Shown: in pieces, positions 61,301-64,000 of the stretch | Layout: each line of letters opens with the position of its first letter | How positions within the stretch are numbered: the first letter of the stretch is position 1 | DNA from: Mytilus californianus | Taxonomy: Eukaryota > Mollusca > Bivalvia > Mytilida > Mytilidae | Direction: 5' to 3' | DNA: 64,000 bases | Assembly: GCF_021869535.1 (NCBI RefSeq) | Contig: NW_026262659.1 | Coordinates: forward strand, 4,030,001-4,094,000 | Notes under the pieces: model-generated | The model's database searches: none | What the model was told of the DNA's origin: nothing | The model's input: the letters and a program-made list of their open reading frames with translations, nothing else | Made by a program: the position numbers and the translations under genes

Positions 61301-63817
61301 TTTAATGAATATATAACACAATAAGATTATTTATTATTGCAGTCACTCTAAGTAGCCAGGACAATATCACGTTTAAGGGGTATATGATACAGATGAGAAG
61401 TAAAGATAACAACAACATTGTTGGTAGATTTTCTGTAGTTAACAATGACAAGTTGATGACATGTGGTTATATGGTAGGTACAATAGTGAACAATGGCAAG
61501 TTGATGACATGTGGTTATATGGTAGTTACAAACAACACTCATCAAAGCTATATAAGGTTTATAATTCAGTAAAGCATACGTCTACATAAAACTCGTCGTT
61601 GGAGCTCGAGCTAATCACTTTATAGGACAAATTAAAGATCTTCAAGGGCGCTTAATCAAAAATATAAAATAACTAAACCACTCAGCCGTAGAATAGAAAC
61701 CCTTATAGTATTACAAATGTTTTTAATATTTTTTTACAGAAAATTACCGTGTCAGCACTATTACAAATCCAAAGTGCGAAGACTTTTAATTAGTAACTTT
61801 TGACCAGAGATTCAAAAACATGGACGGTCAAAATATGCAAAATATGGCCTTGAGCCGTTTTATGCGCTTTGGAAAGATTGTTGTCTCTTTGACACACCCC
61901 TGTTTTCCTTCTTTATTCTATGTTGTAAGATGAAATAGAATGAAAGTTCAAATACCGCCGGTGTTCAGGAACTATTTGTATTTGTAGATCACCTATCGTG
62001 ATGAACAAGAATTTATCAGCTTCGTTTGCTTAATATTTCAAGTACTTAATAGTAGCAAATGTTTTTGCAGATCAACTCTACTGTTACCCATTCAGAAAAT
62101 TCTGACAAACATGCAGTGACAATCAACTGGATATCCCCGTCGAAGCCTGTAGGACAAATACGTTTCGTGTAGGTACATTCAATACATTATTTATGACCTG
62201 TTTTAAAAAGGATGTAATTCGGTTAAAAAAAAGGTTGAAATAAAAAATCACTTGAAAATAAGGGATGTGGTTTGATGGCAAATGAGATAACTATCTACCA
62301 GATTATATGTTGAAAAGAAAAAAGAAATTGGTAGCCATCACACTCATTTTATATGATATTCCTAGAGATATAATGATCCTGTCAATGAGACAATTATCAA
62401 AAAGATAAGACCTACAAAAAGACATCTACAGATGAACATGAAATATTCAACAATAGGGGCACGTTAGCTTTCACTCGTCCCGAGTATTATATAATTTATA
62501 ATACAACCAATGATCTGCAATCAATATGGAATTCTATATAAAAACAAAGCGAAACACGTTTTTATAATATAGTGGTATAACTTTGGTATTTTTCTTATCT
62601 GCACTTACATGAAAGACAAATATCAATATTCAGGTCAAAAGGGTGCGTATATTTAAAAAAGAAGATGTGGTGTGATTGCCAATGAGACAACTCTTCACAA
62701 GAGACCAAATGACACAAAAATTAACTCAGAACAATAAATTGAAAGTTCTGGATACTCATCTGTAAGTCTACGATACTTAGTATTGGACTTGTGGTCATAA
62801 CAATTCGAGTATGTTTATCTTACCCAGACTAAAAAATCAGCCAATCAAAATACTTGTTTTGGTGTTTCGAGCACAAATATTGTACTTCGAGTAAAGTTTT
62901 ATGATCGAGAGCATAGGGCTGTATCAATGATCCCTGTGATGTAGGCAGTTGATGGAGCTCAATGGGAGGCTAGGCTACTTAAAGTAACTTAAATTCTGTT
63001 TCTAGCTCCTGGTAAAACGTTTTACGTTCCTGAATGTAGGCTCCTTGACTTCTCTTTGGTTAGTCCACGTACTCGCCTAGGTTCATGTGGTGTTCCTCGA
63101 TTTGCATCTGAATGCGCAATATCAGCTAGTTTGTCCACTACTTGTCCAATATCTCTCTGATAGTTGATCATCATCTTTAAGTTATGTATCATATGGGACA
63201 ATGGTGGTAACAGTACAAATTAAGAACGAACTATAAAAATCAGTTGAAAAAGGCGTAACTCATCAGATGGATATAAATAGAAATACATCTAACATCAGGT
63301 CACGATGTTTTATAATCATGTTTAAAAGGTTTCAACTTAAAATTGTATAAAATTGAAAGCAGTGTGAAAAGTTAACTTGTAAAATAGATAATTTGATTTA
63401 CATTCAAATTTGAATACTTCTAATGATATAGTGAAGCCAAAATGATCATTCAACGAAATTTGGAAACATTGCAACACGAAAATATATCTGATAAAGTCAA
63501 CAGAATGAGAAAAAAGCAAAATTCGAAAAATATTTGCAAACTTAACGCGTTTGTAGAATCTATCTGATTCATGTTACCCTATGAATAGGTAATGGTAACT
63601 ACTGTCGTACACATACATTTGTGCATTAGTTTATGTATTCATATATGATAACAAATATCAATTGTGTTTATGTTTATCTTTATTTTAAATAACTTTTGAT
63701 ATATTGTACATTAGATCCACAGTTGTTGAGAGGTACGATATTTATTGGACAAATATACAATCAGCATTAATCAGTATACAAATGGAATCACACACAGCAG
63801 ACAGAATAAAGAAGTGA
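58318..63817 (+). CDS. Secreted single reeler-domain protein, four exons
   Basis: Exons 58318-58507, 61343-61473, 62071-62168 and 63715-63817 join in phase (1, 0, 2) to a 173-residue protein ending at TGA 63815. Residues 1-19 look like a signal peptide (MILAILCHLQYLAYS). The rest fits one reeler domain: GVSTSVCESMLPNHSG (21-38), ITFKGYMIQMRSKDNNNIVG (72-91), LMTCGYM (101-107), STVTHSENSDKHAVTINWIS (110-129), VERYDIYWTNIQSA (144-157). Cys29 and Cys104 are likely a disulphide pair. Several N-glycosylation sequons are present. Single-reeler secreted proteins include insect and mollusc defence-protein-like molecules; reeler domains also occur in FRRS1-type reductases, but no DOMON or cytochrome b561 part follows here. 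The start is the first ATG and no TATA box was assigned. The role is unknown; an immune link is only by family analogy. Confidence 0.85.
58778..59235. mobile_element. MITE, copy 1 (458 bp)
   Basis: Begins taggtgtaataccacca and ends with its complement tggtggtattacaccta, giving inverted repeats of about 17 bp. A second, same-orientation copy is at 60139-60606. Both lie in intron 1 of the reeler gene. The flanks suggest a TA duplication. Confidence 0.75.
59236..60138. other. Intron 1 of the reeler gene, between MITE copies
   Basis: AT-rich sequence with short mirrored blocks near 59700-59760 (actcatttattataacattt and its near complement). No coding feature seen. Confidence 0.4.
60139..60606. 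mobile_element. MITE, copy 2 (468 bp)
   Basis: Begins taggtgaaataccacca and ends gtggtattacaccta. Internal blocks such as catagtacgtcacatccggt and gcatacgaaaaa are shared with copy 1. The left terminus has one change in the inverted repeat. Confidence 0.75.
61200..61342 (+). repeat. Tandem copies of the 5' end of reeler exon 2
   Basis: The acceptor and first part of exon 2 (attattgcag then tcactctaagtagccaggac) are duplicated upstream at 61262-61330, with an offset of 71 bp. A third partial copy (caataccacgtttaagggat) lies at 61215-61240. Using the 61271 acceptor would run into TAA after 17 codons, so the true acceptor is at 61341-61342. Confidence 0.8.
61474..61521 (+). repeat. 48-bp tandem copy of the 3' end of reeler exon 2
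   Basis: caagttgatgacatgtggtt occurs at 61449 and 61497, a 48-bp offset. The copy ends with a second donor-like atg/gtagtt at 61521. Splicing there would add 16 in-frame residues (VGTIVNNGKLMTCGYM) to exon 2. Confidence 0.8.
62658..63270 (+). repeat. R1 repeat parts
   Basis: 62658-62735 is the R1 start (aagaagatgtggtgtgattg, gagaccaaatgacacaaaaa). 63205-63270 has a block I associate with the same family's far end (gtacaaattaagaacgaact, tcagttgaaaaaggcg). Unassigned sequence separates them. Another short R1 start is at 62265-62310. Confidence 0.55.
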
Positions 63818-64000
63818 GATGGAACTATACTGCACCGGCATCAACATTCTAACAATTTATTTATTACTTTTTTATTTCGAAAATATTATGGAATCCAATT
63901 TTTTCTCAGAACAGTGTCAGATGTTTTTCAATTGTTCAATTGTATTGAAACGATAAAATATTTTATGAAGTATTTTTTCGAAAAGGCCAAATATAGAACA

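Noticed and set aside
61384..61572. Whole 62-codon ORF as an independent small protein
   Set aside because: It is exon 2 of the reeler gene plus read-through over the duplicated donor into the intron.

Overview
The window is eukaryotic nuclear DNA: AT-rich, with intron-containing genes using GT-AG splice sites, and with most of its length in transposable elements and their remnants. Several repeat families are ones I associate with marine bivalves, especially mussels (Mytilus-like). The call rests on recalled repeat style and was not tested by a search. There are no bacterial operons, CRISPR arrays or rRNA genes.

Region by region. (1) 1-7.3 kb: a low-confidence minus-strand gene made of five short, phase-compatible exons (6608 down to 203). 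Around it lie a foldback element, a 1053-bp terminal-inverted-repeat transposon with target-site duplications, and a reverse-transcriptase retroelement remnant. (2) 7.3-32.6 kb: a plus-strand ABC transporter of the ABCC5/11/12 (short MRP) type in 26 exons. All joins are in phase with no internal stop, giving about 1225 residues from the second part of TMD1 to the stop codon. About 150-200 N-terminal residues are not found. Its introns are packed with repeats. (3) 32.6-54.4 kb: a shattered SLC27/FATP-type fatty-acid transport protein (very-long-chain acyl-CoA synthetase) locus. Every expected exon is present at least once, but on both strands, out of order, and with stops, frameshifts and a broken splice donor. 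One exon occurs twice, inside an inverted duplication with arms at 42.1-43.0 kb and 53.6-54.4 kb. Between the arms are a LINE fragment, a decayed hAT transposase, a nested hAT insertion and a palindrome carrying two exon-like arms. (4) 54.4-58.3 kb: a gene-poor stretch with a third reverse-transcriptase remnant. (5) 58.3-63.8 kb: a complete-looking four-exon plus-strand gene for a 173-residue secreted protein with a single reeler domain. Tandem duplications copy both the acceptor end and the donor end of its second exon.

The genes do not form a pathway. Two look functional (ABC exporter, reeler protein), one is uncertain, and the fatty-acid transporter locus is a rearranged pseudogene cluster. 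The most unusual signals are the scrambled FATP exons with a frameshift shared by both duplicates, the exon-2 duplications in the reeler gene, and several elements whose boundaries can be defined by their target-site duplications.
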